Shown: positions 54,347 through 64,000 of the stretch, one piece after another
Numbering within the stretch: the stretch's first letter is position 1
How the letters are laid out: each line of letters begins with the position of its first letter
DNA from: Ancistrus triradiatus
Lineage: Eukaryota; Chordata; Actinopteri; Siluriformes; Loricariidae
Assembly: GCA_025084515.1 (NCBI GenBank)
Contig: JAJAGP010000094.1
Location: forward strand, 682,001 to 746,000
Length of the DNA: 64,000 nucleotides
Reading direction: 5' to 3'
Program-made: the position numbers and the translations under genes
Notes under the pieces: model-generated
The model's database searches: none
The model's input: only the letters and a program-made list of their open reading frames with translations
Told to the model about the DNA's origin: nothing

Positions 54347-56255
54347 GTACCCTCGCCCCATGGTCTTCAACGGGATCTGCCAGGGTTGGCCCATGGTGGA
54401 GTTGGTAAGAGTGTTGTGGGCGTATTCTGCCCATGCTAGCTGGGCGCTCCACTTCTTCGGGTCCTTGGCCGTCAAGCAGCGCAGAGTGGCCTTGATCTCC
54501 TGAATAGCCCGCTTGGCCTGTCCGTTAGATTGATGGTGAAACTCAGAGGTGAGGCTCACCTTGGCCCCGAGGGCCTGACAGAAGACTCTCCAGGAGTCCC
54601 AGGGTGCGGTGGTAGCCAGAATGGGCGGCAAACCTGGAGTCGTGAGCCCATTGCAAGGCTGCGGTGCGGGCTGAAGCGGGCATGAAGACGGTTGGGGGGT
54701 CTGTCTCCTGTGCCTCCTGGACGGCGCGCTGGACCTCCCAGGTGAGACGGGTGACGAGGCGATCGGGTGGCAGGATGGTCTCCACCGGCTCCTCAAGCTC
54801 ATCGGTGATGAACTGGCAGGATAGAGCATCAGGTTTAACCTTCCGGGACCCTTGGGTGGTAAGTGAGGGTGAAATTGAACCACCCAAAGAACAGGGCCTA
54901 CCTGGCTTGTCTGGCGTTTCGCCGTTTGGCCGACTGAATATAGGCCAGGTTCTGGTGGTCGGTCCAAATAATGAAAGGTTGTTCTGCACCTTCAAACCAG
55001 TGACGCCATTCCTCCAGGGCCATCTTGACTGCCAGGAGCTCTCGATTGCCCACATTGTAATTGCGCTCCGTCGGTGAGAGGCGCTTTGAGAAGAAGGCAC
55101 AGGGATGCAGGCAGGTGTCTGGGTCTACGCGTTGTGAAAGGACGGCCCCCACACCAGAGTCAGAGGCGTCGACCTCCACGATGAACTGCCGACTCGGGTC
55201 CGGCTGGACGAGGACTGGAACGGTGGTGAATAACTTGTTCACTTGAAAGGGGTCTTCATGGAGGTCAGCTGGGTGAGGGGGGTTGCGACCTTGCTGTAGT
55301 CCTGGATGAAGCGGCGGTAGAAATTGGCGAACCCAGGAAGCGTTGCAACTCCTTCCGTCCTGATGGTTTGGGCCACTCTGTGACGGCACAGACCTCGGCC
55401 TTGATGCTCCCCCACTGAATGATGAAGCTGAGGAAATCCACAGTGTCCATGTGAAACTCGCACTTCTCGGCCTTGATGAATAATCGGTTTTTGAGGAGAC
55501 GAGCAAGCACCTGGCGGACGTGGCGTACATGTTCATCTACGGATCTGGAGAAGATGAGGATATCGTCAAGGTAGACGAACACTAACTGGTTGATGAAATC
55601 CTGCAAAACGTTGTTGACCAGGGCTTGGAAGACAGCTGGTGCGTTAGTTAGGCCGAATGGCATCACCAGGTATTCAAAATGCCCCAGAGATGTATTAAAA
55701 GCCGTCTTCTTCTCGTCTCCCTCCCGGATCCACACCAAGTGGTAGGCATTGCGCAGGTCCAGCTTTGTGAAGACCGATGCTCCCTGGAGAAGGTCAAACA
55801 CCAAGCTGGGGTGCGGAAGAGGGTAACAGTTCCACTTGGTGATGGAGTTGAGCCCTCAGAAGTCGATGCATGGCCAAAGTGAGCCGTCCTTCTTGCTCAC
55901 GAAGAAGAACCCGGCACCCAGAGGAGAGGAAGAGTGTCGGATCAGGCCAGCATCGAGGCACTCGGTGATATAGGCCTCCATGGCCTCCCTTTTGTTGCGC
56001 GAGAGCTGGTACAGTCAGCCGGTGGGAAAGAGGGCGCCAGGGAGCAGGTCAATTGCACAGTTGTAAGGCTGGTGAGGTGGTAACAGGTGTGCGTGGTCCT
56101 TGTTGAAGACCTGCTGCAGGTCCAGGTAATGCCTGGACACACGGGAGAGAACCGGGATGTCTTCGGGCTGAGAAGCGCGAGGGAGGACCTTGGAGGGAGG
56201 AACTGCCGATCGAAGGGAGTGGAGGTGGCAGGAGTCACTCCATCCGATGATCTTA
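54347..56255 (-). pseudogene. gypsy pol: reverse transcriptase, RNase H, integrase
   Basis: Minus-strand order: LLPHQ-type reverse transcriptase N-terminus (56240-55900), GASVFTKLDLRNAYHLVWIR, VMPFGLTNAPAVFQALVN and FVYLDDILIFSRS with the catalytic YLDD intact (about 55580), then RNase H (FIVEVDASDSGVGAVLSQR, about 55190; IWTDHQNLAYIQSAKRRN, about 54945), then an integrase zinc-binding piece (HSGYHRTLGLLESL, about 54600). The integrase core with its first two Asp is deleted, and at the last motif SNGQAKRA has Lys where Glu is expected. At least three frameshifts occur. It cannot integrate by itself. Confidence 0.88.
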
Positions 56256-56259
56256 CCCT

Positions 56260-58627
56260 TGTAGCAAACCTAAGACTACACTTTAGAATGATTAATTTTT
56301 AATTAACAAATGGGGCACCACCAGATCGTTTGTGGACTGGTAGATCTGGAAAATCAGTTGAAAGGGAACAGCGAAATTGATCAGTCTAGGTCTGAATGGT
56401 GAATTCAAAGTTATTTTTCTCGACCTTTGTTTGAATGAAAGTCTCTCACACCAAACGGTAAGTTCAAAAGGTTATAACAAGTTTATTAACTGCAAACAAG
56501 GCAATACCAACAAACTATCTGATATAATAACAAGTGGATCACAGAGTTAAAATCATAAAATGACGGTGAACATGTATATATCACAGTATTGAAAACAGGG
56601 AATGATGGCAAACGTACATATATCACAGTATTAACATCAGATAAGACGATTCTATATGCAACTTATCAGTCACACAGTAATTACCCAGAGGCGACGTTAT
56701 GAACTAGTTGTTACGGCACAGTGAGTTACTAGTAACTCAAACTATGGTGAAACTACTGAGGCATGGATGAGTCTGTGTTGAAGCGTGGTTAAAAATTAAA
56801 CGCAAGGTTCGAGAATCAGGGACCCAGATAAGACACACCAAGCGGTACTTGCCTGTTTCTTTGCGGGGGCTCATGCGAAGGAGATGGAACGGAACCGGGC
56901 CTTCGCCTGTCGTCAGAAGTCACACGGGGGAACGGTAGCTGTCCTATTTTCAGATATGACGACGACTGTTCGGCAGACTTCTGGATGATATCGGCTACTA
57001 GCGTTCGGTTCGTGCCGACATGCGGCCCATGGAGCCACAGATGTGTTGCGGGCCTCGCTTTGGTTTGGCTCTCTTCTCAGAGTTGGTGGTCGTGGTCTTC
57101 CAGATCTCGACTAGCGGGCATACAACTCAGATTTCCACCCTGACCAGCGGTGAAGGTAGAGTTGCAGCGTTTTAGTACCACGAGCTTCAACAGACTTTGG
57201 AAAAAGTAGAATCTACGAGTGTAGTCAAGAGTGAAGGAGATCTGGCTGGTTGGTCTTTAACTACTTTCTAATTCGGCGATACCGAACTCCTAAGACTGCT
57301 GGACACAGAAAACTTAAAGTAAAATAAAACGCAAAAACAAAAAAAAACTTGAATGCAGACGAGCAACTAGCAGACAGATGAAGAATGGAACTTAAAAGAA
57401 CAAAAGAACTAAAGACTCGAACAAAAGACTCAAAGCTACCACGCGTTAGCTCGTGTCACTTTTGTATGTTCCGGATCGTAGGCGGTCGGAGGCGGGGGCA
57501 CAAGGAGTTGTCTTGACTTAGCCAATGAGAAGCTGACTCATCAGTAAATCCCTCCTATCGTGGATGTGTCTTCTAATTTCACCATAGGTTGGTATGGGCC
57601 GCTTTACAGAAGCTATAACTTGGATTAATATATTCCTACATATCTAGGGTGACTAAAATTATCACATAATAACCAAAAATCCTCAACGTTACAAGTTTAG
57701 TTGCCGAATTTCGTTGTAAGGTTCAGATGATCAAAGGCACCTTGAATTGATAACCTAGGACATCGTTAAATAATTCTAACTACAGCACATACATTTGCTA
57801 TTGATTAAACAAATAATAATACGATCGATACAAGATGTAGGATACAGTACATTCTGAATAACAACTTACATTTCTGTCCTTTATACGTATGAACAAGTAT
57901 TTAAACCCGAGCGATCGATACATATAGATAAAACAGCTATTGTTTCTAATACTATAACTATTAGCATAGCACAACTGGACCATATTACGTATAGAACGGT
58001 GACTATACTAAAACATTGACCAAATAGATATGAAAATATCAGTGACATATATATATATATATATATATATATGATTATATATGGGAGTATGAAAAATATC
58101 CCTGATCACATTCTTTGTTTGAACTAGCTAAGTACATATGGATGTGTTTGGTCTCATTATGAAGCAGTTCTCATGTGTTCTGTAATTGAGTGATCCAGGC
58201 AAAGATAATCTGTTCCCAACAAAAGTTAATACTATTATTAAAAAGTTTGTCTCTTAAAAAGGAAGGCAATAGTTCCTTGTGTCGTAAATCCAGGGCTGTT
58301 TTTCAGGGGCCTTTCCTGTGTGATAAGAGAGCGAGTCTGTGGTCTGGAACGTTGAAACCCCTTTTAAGGTTAACACATGGACTTAGTTTATGATTGCGAG
58401 ATGCCAAAGGTTGTAGGTCTGTTTAAACAGACCTCCAATTCTGTTGGTTTGAGAAAGAGTCTGGCGTTGATGGGGCCATTGTGGTCATTACTCAATTGTA
58501 GACTCTGTCCAGGTGGTTGGCATTTGCATTGCAAAGTGTCACAAAGTTTATGACTTTGGTGGAAGAGGGTAGAAAGAGGGGGGTAGTCAGACCCCTGAAT
58601 GACTGTGGTACAAGCTATTACACTACA
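56260..58627 (-). mobile_element. Large solo-LTR-like insertion (2368 bp)
   Basis: The insert starts TGTAGCAAACCTAAG and ends ATTACACTACA, so the ends are TGTAG/CTACA inverted tips, and it is flanked by an exact 4-bp duplication CCCT (56256-56259, 58628-58631). It splits gypsy protease-pol sequence that is otherwise contiguous. It has no ORF of note. AATAAAC near the minus-strand 3' side (about 56480) suggests minus orientation. A solo LTR of this size would belong to an LTR element or endogenous retrovirus not otherwise seen here; the strand is tentative. Confidence 0.75.
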
Positions 58628-58631
58628 CCCT

Positions 58632-59600
58632 CTTTAAAATTGATGCTCAGACTGCATTGGATCAGCCATGGGTGGCCAAGGACCACAGGCGTCCTGGGGG
58701 AGTGAATGACCGCAAAGGTCAGGGACTCACGATGGTTACCCAACACAGTGAGAGGGATGGGCTGCGTGCGGTGGGTGATCTTTGCAAATAACCGGCCATC
58801 CAAGGTGTAGGCCCAAGCAGGAACTTCCTAGGGCTCCATGTCGGTGCCGAGCTGGGCTGCCAGGTCCTGATCAATAAGGTTTTCTTTGGCCCTCGAATTC
58901 ACAAGCGCATCAACCTCATGGGAGGTTCCGAGGAGGTAAAGGGTGGGCGGTAACGTAAGGCAGGGTTATTCGGGATCGCCAGTGCCCCAACTACACTGAC
59001 GAGCGTTCCCTTTTGGCCGCTCTGGGCAGGAGGTGATGACATGGCCCAGTACATACACAAGGCCTCCTGCTGACACCTGGAGCGCTCTGCCGCCGTGAGA
59101 TGAGCATGTCCCAACTGCATGGGTTCAGGATCGGGTGAGGTCGAGTGCGGGGAGACCGAGCGAGGAGGTTCCCCAGCAGAGGACCTGGTGTGGGGGGACG
59201 GATCCACCTGGACGGGACACGAGGCTTTCTCCAACCTGCGTGCATGAAGGCGTCCAGGCACACGGCCAGATCCACCATCGCCTGAAGGTCCGGGGGTTCA
59301 TCACGGCCCGCCAGTTCATCCTTGAGGCGCACGGAAAGTCCCGACCGGAAAGCCTCGCGCAATGCGGGGTCATTCCAGCCGGAATCCGCAGCCAACGACC
59401 AGAACTCCACCACATAATCGGAGACTGAGTGGGAGCCCTGCCGAATTCTGATGAGACAACTTGACCCCTCGACCCTCGACACTTCATAAGGTCGCCCACG
59501 TTCTGAATGGGTAATGGAGGTACCTTCAGAGCTGGGAAGTGCCGAGGAGGGGTCCATGGAGGAGGCAGATTGCAAGGGTGGCCCACCCGGGCGGTGGAAT
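58632..59600 (-). pseudogene. gypsy gag and protease
   Basis: Gag shows IRQGSHSVSDYVVEFWSLAA and LKDELAGRDEPPDLQAMVDL (about 59460-59270), the retrotransposon Gag pattern, then in another frame PEPMQLGHAHLTAAERSRCQ followed by a knuckle that has lost its CCHC spacing. The protease region reads DALVNSRAKENLIDQDLA at about 58900, where the DSG active site is NSR, then LGHPWLIQ near 58670. Gag builds particles and the protease cuts the polyprotein; both are disabled here. Confidence 0.82.
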
Positions 59601-59624
59601 TTATCTGGCCCCCGGCAGCAAGAG

Positions 59625-60307
59625 TCTAGTTTGGAAGGAGGTTGGAAGCATGGGAACCAAAAACGGGAACAAACAGACTCGGCGGCAGCTGTGTGTGGTT
59701 GCTTCCACAGTCCCGGGTGGAGTGAGAGTCGACAGTAGTCTGGGTGATACAGGAAACGGCAGGAGTGGACAACAGGAACTGGAGGAGGAGAAAGTACCAG
59801 CAGTTAACTCCAGAAAATAAAAATAAATGTGTCTAGGGAGCCGGAAAGAAAAGGGCAGGAACTAAATACTAATAAACTGTAGTGGTGAATAATACTGAGA
59901 TTTGAACGGCAAAAATAAAACAGCGTGAGAGCTGTAGACAACGATTTGCAGAAGTAACCACAAGCTAAAGATAAACTAGCGTTAAGCTAAAGCTCAGACA
60001 ATAGCAAGGGTAAATGCTAAGCTAATTGCTATAGCAAATAGAGAGACCAGGTACCGGCTAGTACCGGAGACTATATGGCATCGTCTGGGCGATCGATCGG
60101 TGATTAAATGGTGAAACCGCTGATGAGGAGATGGGTATCAGGTGTGGTGTAGGCGGAGGAGTGCAGGATGATGGCCAATCGATCGCTGTGGAAGCAAACA
60201 CACACATAAGCACGCCACTCTCGAGGGACATAAACAAATGGGAGTAAGGGAGCATCAACAAATAACAAAAACGGGAAAAAACAGCGGGAACAGGGCGATC
60301 CCTAACC
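59625..60307 (-). repeat. 5' LTR of minus-strand gypsy, 3' part missing
   Basis: It matches 53660-54345 over about 650 bp, from GGAAGCATGGGAACCAAAAA to CGATCCCTAAC. The outer base is C instead of A at 60307. The segment that holds the poly(A) signal in the other LTR is absent. Confidence 0.85.
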
Positions 60308-60554
60308 TCCTTTATCTCTCCCTCAGAGGTGTACTGCCTGTAGACTGTAATTCAGAAATTTAAATTGAACCTCCAGAAGTACATGGGTTTGATTGAGGAG
60401 CCCAAAATGCTGAAAGACAATGGTTTTATCATCACTATGAATTGCAAAGTTGTAATAGTTTCAGAATTTAAAAAAAGAGAGTACCATCCACCAAGAGGTT
60501 TTAGCCCATTTACTATTCCCAAGTTATAAATCATAACAATCAAGGTACCAAGCA
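60308..60554. other. Non-coding sequence, nothing recognised
   Basis: Nothing recognised. Confidence 0.4.
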
Positions 60555-60680
60555 TCTCAAAAGCAGACGAATTTGGTTCTCACCAAAGTAATTGTCATTA
60601 GAATGTATTCCTGAATCCAACAACGATCCATGAGTCCTGAGTATTTATTTGTTAAACAGTAGTTCAAGTGAAAGTGATCT
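60555..60680 (+). repeat. Direct repeat, copy 1
   Basis: AAAAGCAGACGAATTTGG to TTTGTTAAACAGTAGTTCAA (with AATTGTCATTAGAATGTATT inside) is repeated at 63900-64000 in the same orientation. Family unknown. Confidence 0.75.
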
Positions 60681-61499
60681 CCATTTGAAATGCTGAAATG
60701 CATAGAGTGTTGAAAGTTTAGTTCACAAGTGAGATAGATGTATTTCATCCTTCAAAGTCCATGTGAGATGGAGTCCAAAATGAGATCAGCACATACACAA
60801 TCAAACCAATAGAAGACAAAAAAAACCCTTCTACAAATACAACACAGCACAAATCTTCATATGAATAATGATACCCAAAAGCTGGTTGAATTTAGACATA
60901 ATTGAACAATGACAGACTTAAATTCAACATAAAAACCTCCAGGTTCCACAAATAAGAGTGTTCAACAAACAAACCATTAAGTATGGAGCTAACTGTTTCC
61001 CCATAAACTGCTATGCTAGCTAATTGCTTCTCTTTTAACTTGTCTATAGATCATCTTCCCCAGTACTGCCACCTTGTGGACATGGTTAGGAATTGCCAGG
61101 ATAGCTAATTTGTAGTTAACTAACTTGAGTTGTTTAAAGATTTTAGTCCTTGTGGTTTGGGTGCTAGGTTGGCTATGAATGCTTCCCCTGCTCGAAGCAG
61201 TGAATGAGTGCATACCAAGACCTTATTAGAACTGTACTTTTGACGGGTGTTATAAATCTTCACTTGTTGAGCCTGTGCCTTATAACTACTGTCCTTATGC
61301 TGTCTTTAACTCTATTTAGTAGATTTTGATGTCACTGAAAAATCTCATATGCAGACTAATCAAGGTTAGGTGACTTCTTTAGCAAGGCGTTGTTCTTTGA
61401 GTTGGCATCATATTTCTATTTCAGTCGATTTGTCATTGGTGCTTTCGTGCCAAGCAGAATTGATGGCAAATCTGAAATCCAGTAGTCAGTCCCAAGAAC
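60681..61499. other. Non-coding sequence, nothing recognised
   Basis: TACTGCCACCTTGTGGACAT near 61063 resembles a weak CTCF-type site often seen in fish repeats. No gene. Confidence 0.4.
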
Positions 61500-61640
61500 G
61501 GTCACACTATCATACTCTCTCACACTCACTATCAAACCTCTCACACACACTGTCATACTCTCACTCACCATCCAACCTCTCACTCACACTGTCATACTCT
61601 CACACTCACTATCAACCCTCTCACACACACTGTCATACTC
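61500..61640. repeat. Imperfect tandem repeat (CTCTCACACACACTGTCATA type)
   Basis: About three units near 45-50 bp, built from TCACACTCACTATCAAACCT and CTCTCACACACACTGTCATA parts. Confidence 0.85.
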
Positions 61641-61693
61641 TTGTAGATGTACATTTGAATAATGGCCTAAAAGGCCTCTCATAGATAATCACC

Positions 61694-62208
61694 GTAATGC
61701 AGACACAAACGTAAAAATAAAGAGCGAAGTAGTGCTCAGGCGTACCGTGGGCCAATAAGTACAGTTCAAGCGGATGCGGACGTAAACAAAGAGAGAGGCA
61801 ACACTTAAACAAAACCATGGGTCATTAAGCAGAGTAAAGCTGATGTGAACATTAACAAAACAGCGACGCAACGATCAAGCATACCCCAGGGCAATAGCGG
61901 AGGATGTCCTCACAGGACGACAGACAAGCTTAATCCACAAACGTATGGAGACACGAAACGGGAGTAATCTACAAACACATGGGGCTGCGTAGCCAAGGCG
62001 CACGCTGAACTTGGAAGTGACCAAGACAATACTACACCCAAGTGCATAAGTTCCAGCCTAGCTTATATGCTGTCTAAAACATAAGTCCAATAAGCTCATT
62101 CATGTTCGTGATACAAAGTGGGGCTCCGAATTGGTCTGTGGGAACCACGTGACCCAGCGGAGGACTGTGAGCTGTGTAGAAACCAGAACAAGGCCGTGGG
62201 ACGTGACA
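61694..62208 (-). repeat. LTR of pol-less LTR element III (minus strand)
   Basis: On the minus strand it starts TGTCACGTCCCACGGCC, directly after the same end segment seen in elements I and II. It runs to about 61694, where GCATTAC may be the LTR end. A CATATAAGC TATA-like box lies at about 62065. The far boundary is approximate. Confidence 0.65.
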
Positions 62209-62510
62209 TACCCCCACCAAGGAGTCCGAGACGGAGCCAGGACTCCTAACCAAATGGCCCCTTGGAATCTCCTTGTTCTCAGGTGGTTTTCTCTTTGGAT
62301 GACATCTGGGCCGATTCTGGCCGGCATCCGGCTGTTGGCGAGCGAAGGCTGTGTCGTGATGCTGGCGAGCGAAGTTGTTGTCGTGCTAAAGAGCGAACAC
62401 TGCCGAAACCATCACAGCTACGGAAGTCCCCTTGTCAGACTCTGGAACAGAAGTTGCCACCATGGCCGACTCTGTCACCGACTCTAGCATGGAATTCACT
62501 ATGCTAACTT
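62209..62510 (-). mobile_element. Internal 3' part of pol-less LTR element III
   Basis: On the minus strand it has TTCGCTCGCCA-based repeats, then GTCCTGGCTCCGTCTCGGAC and TCCTTGGTGGGGGTA before the LTR. The encoded tail GVLAPSRTPWWG matches those of elements I (GVLAPTRTPWG) and II (NLAPIRTPWGG). The 5' half and the other LTR are missing. Confidence 0.7.
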
Positions 62511-62877
62511 AACTTTGTAACGGAAGGATAGGAGCTCGGTGTAATGGGTTGACTCAGTGAGCTGGGTTGTCCCACATTTGAAATCATACCTCAACTTGGT
62601 GAAGGCAACATTGCATGTCTTCCACTAACTGGTTTAATTTCTGTACAAGATCTGTTACATTTTCCATTAATATACTGGATTGGGTTTAGGAATGTGGGGT
62701 TGTTTTCAAAAAAAGGAGGTGGAAAAAGCTCCTGTTCATCCTGATAGCTTCCATCTTCCTCTGCCTTGTCATCATCAGAATTAATGTATTAGGTGCTAAA
62801 TTTATAGATTAGGTCACGTACAGGTTCTTGACCTGCCACTAAAGCAACTTACCTGTACAGTTCTGTATATATCTGTA

Positions 62878-62881
<4 letters not shown>
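62511..62881. other. Non-coding sequence, nothing recognised
   Basis: No gene or repeat recognised. Confidence 0.45.

Positions 62882-62931
<50 letters not shown>
62882..62931. repeat. (TA)n microsatellite
   Basis: About 50 bp of TA repeat at the broken edge of a Tc1 copy. Confidence 0.97.
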
Positions 62932-62933
<2 letters not shown>

Positions 62934-63570
62934 ATTCACTGTTCCATCCATCCTGGTCCAAACCATAATACTACCACCACCATGTTTCATAGATTGGATA
63001 AGGTTCTTATACTGGAATGCAGTGATTTTGGTCTCATCCATTCACAAAACATTCTTCCAGTAGCCTTCTGGCTTGTCCATGTGATCTTTAGCAAACTGCA
63101 GATGAGCAGTAATGTTCTTTTTGGAGAGCCATGGCTTTCTCCATGCAACCCTGCCATGCACACCTTTGTTGTTCAGTGTTCTTCTGATGGTGGACTCATG
63201 ATTTAGCCAATGTGAGAGAGGCTTTCAGTTGCTTAGAAGTTACCCTGGGGTCCTTTGTGACCTCACCAACTATTACACACCTTGCTCTTGGAGTGATCTT
63301 TGTTGGTCGACCACTCCTGGGGAGGGTAACAGTGGTCTTGAATTTTCTCAATTTATACACAATCTGTCTGACTGTGGATTTCTTGGAGTCCAAACTCTTT
63401 AGTGATGGTTTTGTAACCTTTTCCAGCCTGATGAGCATCAACAACTCTTTTTCTGAGGTCCTCAGAAATCTCCTTTGTTTGTGCTACGATACACTTCAAA
63501 AACATGTGTTGTGAAGAGCAGACTTTGATAGATCCCTGTTCTTTAAATAAAACAGGGTGCCTACTCACAC
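62932..63570 (-). pseudogene. Tc1 transposase, family C, C-terminus missing
   Basis: The DNA-binding part reads KGYKTITKEFGLQEIHSQTD and, after a shift, KFKTTVTLPRSGRPTKITPR and VTKDPRVTSKQLKASLTLA. The catalytic part starts at MDETKITAF (first Asp, about 63035) and KHGGGSIMVW (about 62965), then stops at the TA repeat; the second Asp and the Glu are lost. It is not functional. Confidence 0.82.
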
Positions 63571-63841
63571 CTGATTGTTATCCCATTGATTGAAAACACC
63601 TGACTCTAATTTCATCTTCAAATCCTAGAGGTTCACATACTTTTGCCACTCACTAATATGTAATATTGGATAATTTTCCTTCAATAAATAAATGACCAAG
63701 TATAATATTTTGTCTCATTTGTTGAACTGAGTTATCTGTATTACTTTTAGGACTTGTGTGAGAATCTGATGATGTTTTAGGTCATGTTTATGCAGAAATA
63801 CAGAAAATTCTAAAGGGTTCACAAATTTTCAAGCTTTACTG
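62932..63841 (-). mobile_element. Tc1/mariner element, family C, truncated
   Basis: The right end (CTAAAGGGTTCACAAATTTT with CAAGCTTTACTG at the tip, then TA) matches the family C ends. The left half, with the transposase C-terminus and left inverted repeat, is replaced by a TA microsatellite. Confidence 0.88.
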
Positions 63842-63899
63842 TATATACCACAATTTTCAGGTTGATTCAAGAGTCCTTTCAGTTTTTCAGTCTGTACCA

Positions 63900-64000
63900 A
63901 AAAAGCAGAAAAACTTCTCATCGGAAAAATTGTCATTGGAATGTATCCAGCAACAATCCATGGGTCCTGACTATTTCTTTGTTAAGGAGCAATTCAAGTG
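63900..64000 (+). repeat. Direct repeat, copy 2 (runs off the window)
   Basis: It matches 60560-60665 in the same orientation, with AAAATTGTCATTGGAATGTA and CAACAATCCATGGGTCCTGA, and continues past the end. Confidence 0.75.

Larger units (their letters stand above)
53517..60307 (-). mobile_element. Ty3/gypsy retrotransposon on minus strand, interrupted
   Basis: LTRs at 53517-54346 (3' LTR) and about 59625-60307 (5' LTR, shortened) enclose gag, protease, reverse transcriptase, RNase H and parts of integrase in normal order on the minus strand. A separate 2368-bp LTR-like element is inserted at 56260-58627. Without it the gypsy element is about 4.4 kb. Flanks TCTTT (53512-53516) and TCCTT (60308-60312) are a possible imperfect duplication. 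Confidence 0.9.

Noticed and set aside
53512..60312. Target-site duplication of the minus-strand gypsy (TCTTT/TCCTT)
   Set aside because: One mismatch and a changed terminal base in the 5' LTR make it too weak to assert; mentioned as possible only.

Overview
This window is teleost fish nuclear DNA: AT-rich, intron-rich and dominated by transposable elements. The only host gene I recognise is the 3' end of cop1 (rfwd2), the E3 ubiquitin ligase with a C-terminal WD40 propeller, on the + strand from position 1 to about 7.3 kb (possibly 8.1 kb). Four coding pieces are visible, ending in a six-codon terminal exon (five residues plus stop). The repeat content fits a fish: several Tc1/mariner families, a tRNA-derived SINE with an L2-type 3' tail, a Rex1/Babar-like LINE, a Penelope-like element and many Ty3/gypsy relatives. 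High Tc1 density would suit a catfish or other otophysan, but I cannot fix the species.

Layout. 0-8.2 kb: cop1 exons, with a decayed Tc1, simple repeats, a complete Tc1 of a second family (4.26-5.87 kb) and a Tc1-derived MITE (6.12-6.66 kb) in the introns, then a CTCF-like site. 8.2-17.9 kb: non-coding DNA with two more Tc1 copies, one carrying a nested SINE. 17.9-19.1 kb: a GC-rich coding-like tandem-repeat block open on both strands. 19.2-22.3 kb: a row of unidentified minus-strand ORFs split by another Tc1. 23.2-30.8 kb: a solo gypsy LTR with target-site duplication (TSD), a candidate solo LTR and an internally deleted gypsy element. 30.8-35.2 kb: mostly featureless non-coding DNA. 35.3-40.4 kb: two short LTR elements with exact 5-bp TSDs, no pol gene and expanded in-frame tandem repeats. 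40.4-49.3 kb: microsatellites, a Tc1, a SINE, a decayed gypsy and a terminal-inverted-repeat element with 81-bp tandem repeats. 49.3-53.1 kb: a minus-strand LINE inside a fold-back MITE, and a Penelope-like element. 53.5-60.3 kb: a minus-strand gypsy whose pro-pol is split by a 2.37-kb LTR-like insertion with a 4-bp TSD. 60.3-64 kb: paired direct repeats, a third pol-less LTR element remnant and a truncated Tc1.

No mobile element here looks able to move by itself: each transposase or polyprotein has frameshifts, deletions or lost catalytic residues. Most mobile elements would depend on proteins from other loci. The strongest leads are (1) the trio of pol-less LTR elements that share a segment of about 35 bp just upstream of the 3' LTR and carry runaway coding minisatellites, (2) the giant solo-LTR-like insertion, and (3) the unidentified minus-strand ORF cluster at 19.3-22.2 kb. 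Most of 600-2700, including a cop1 exon, is full of small indels, which suggests low consensus quality there.
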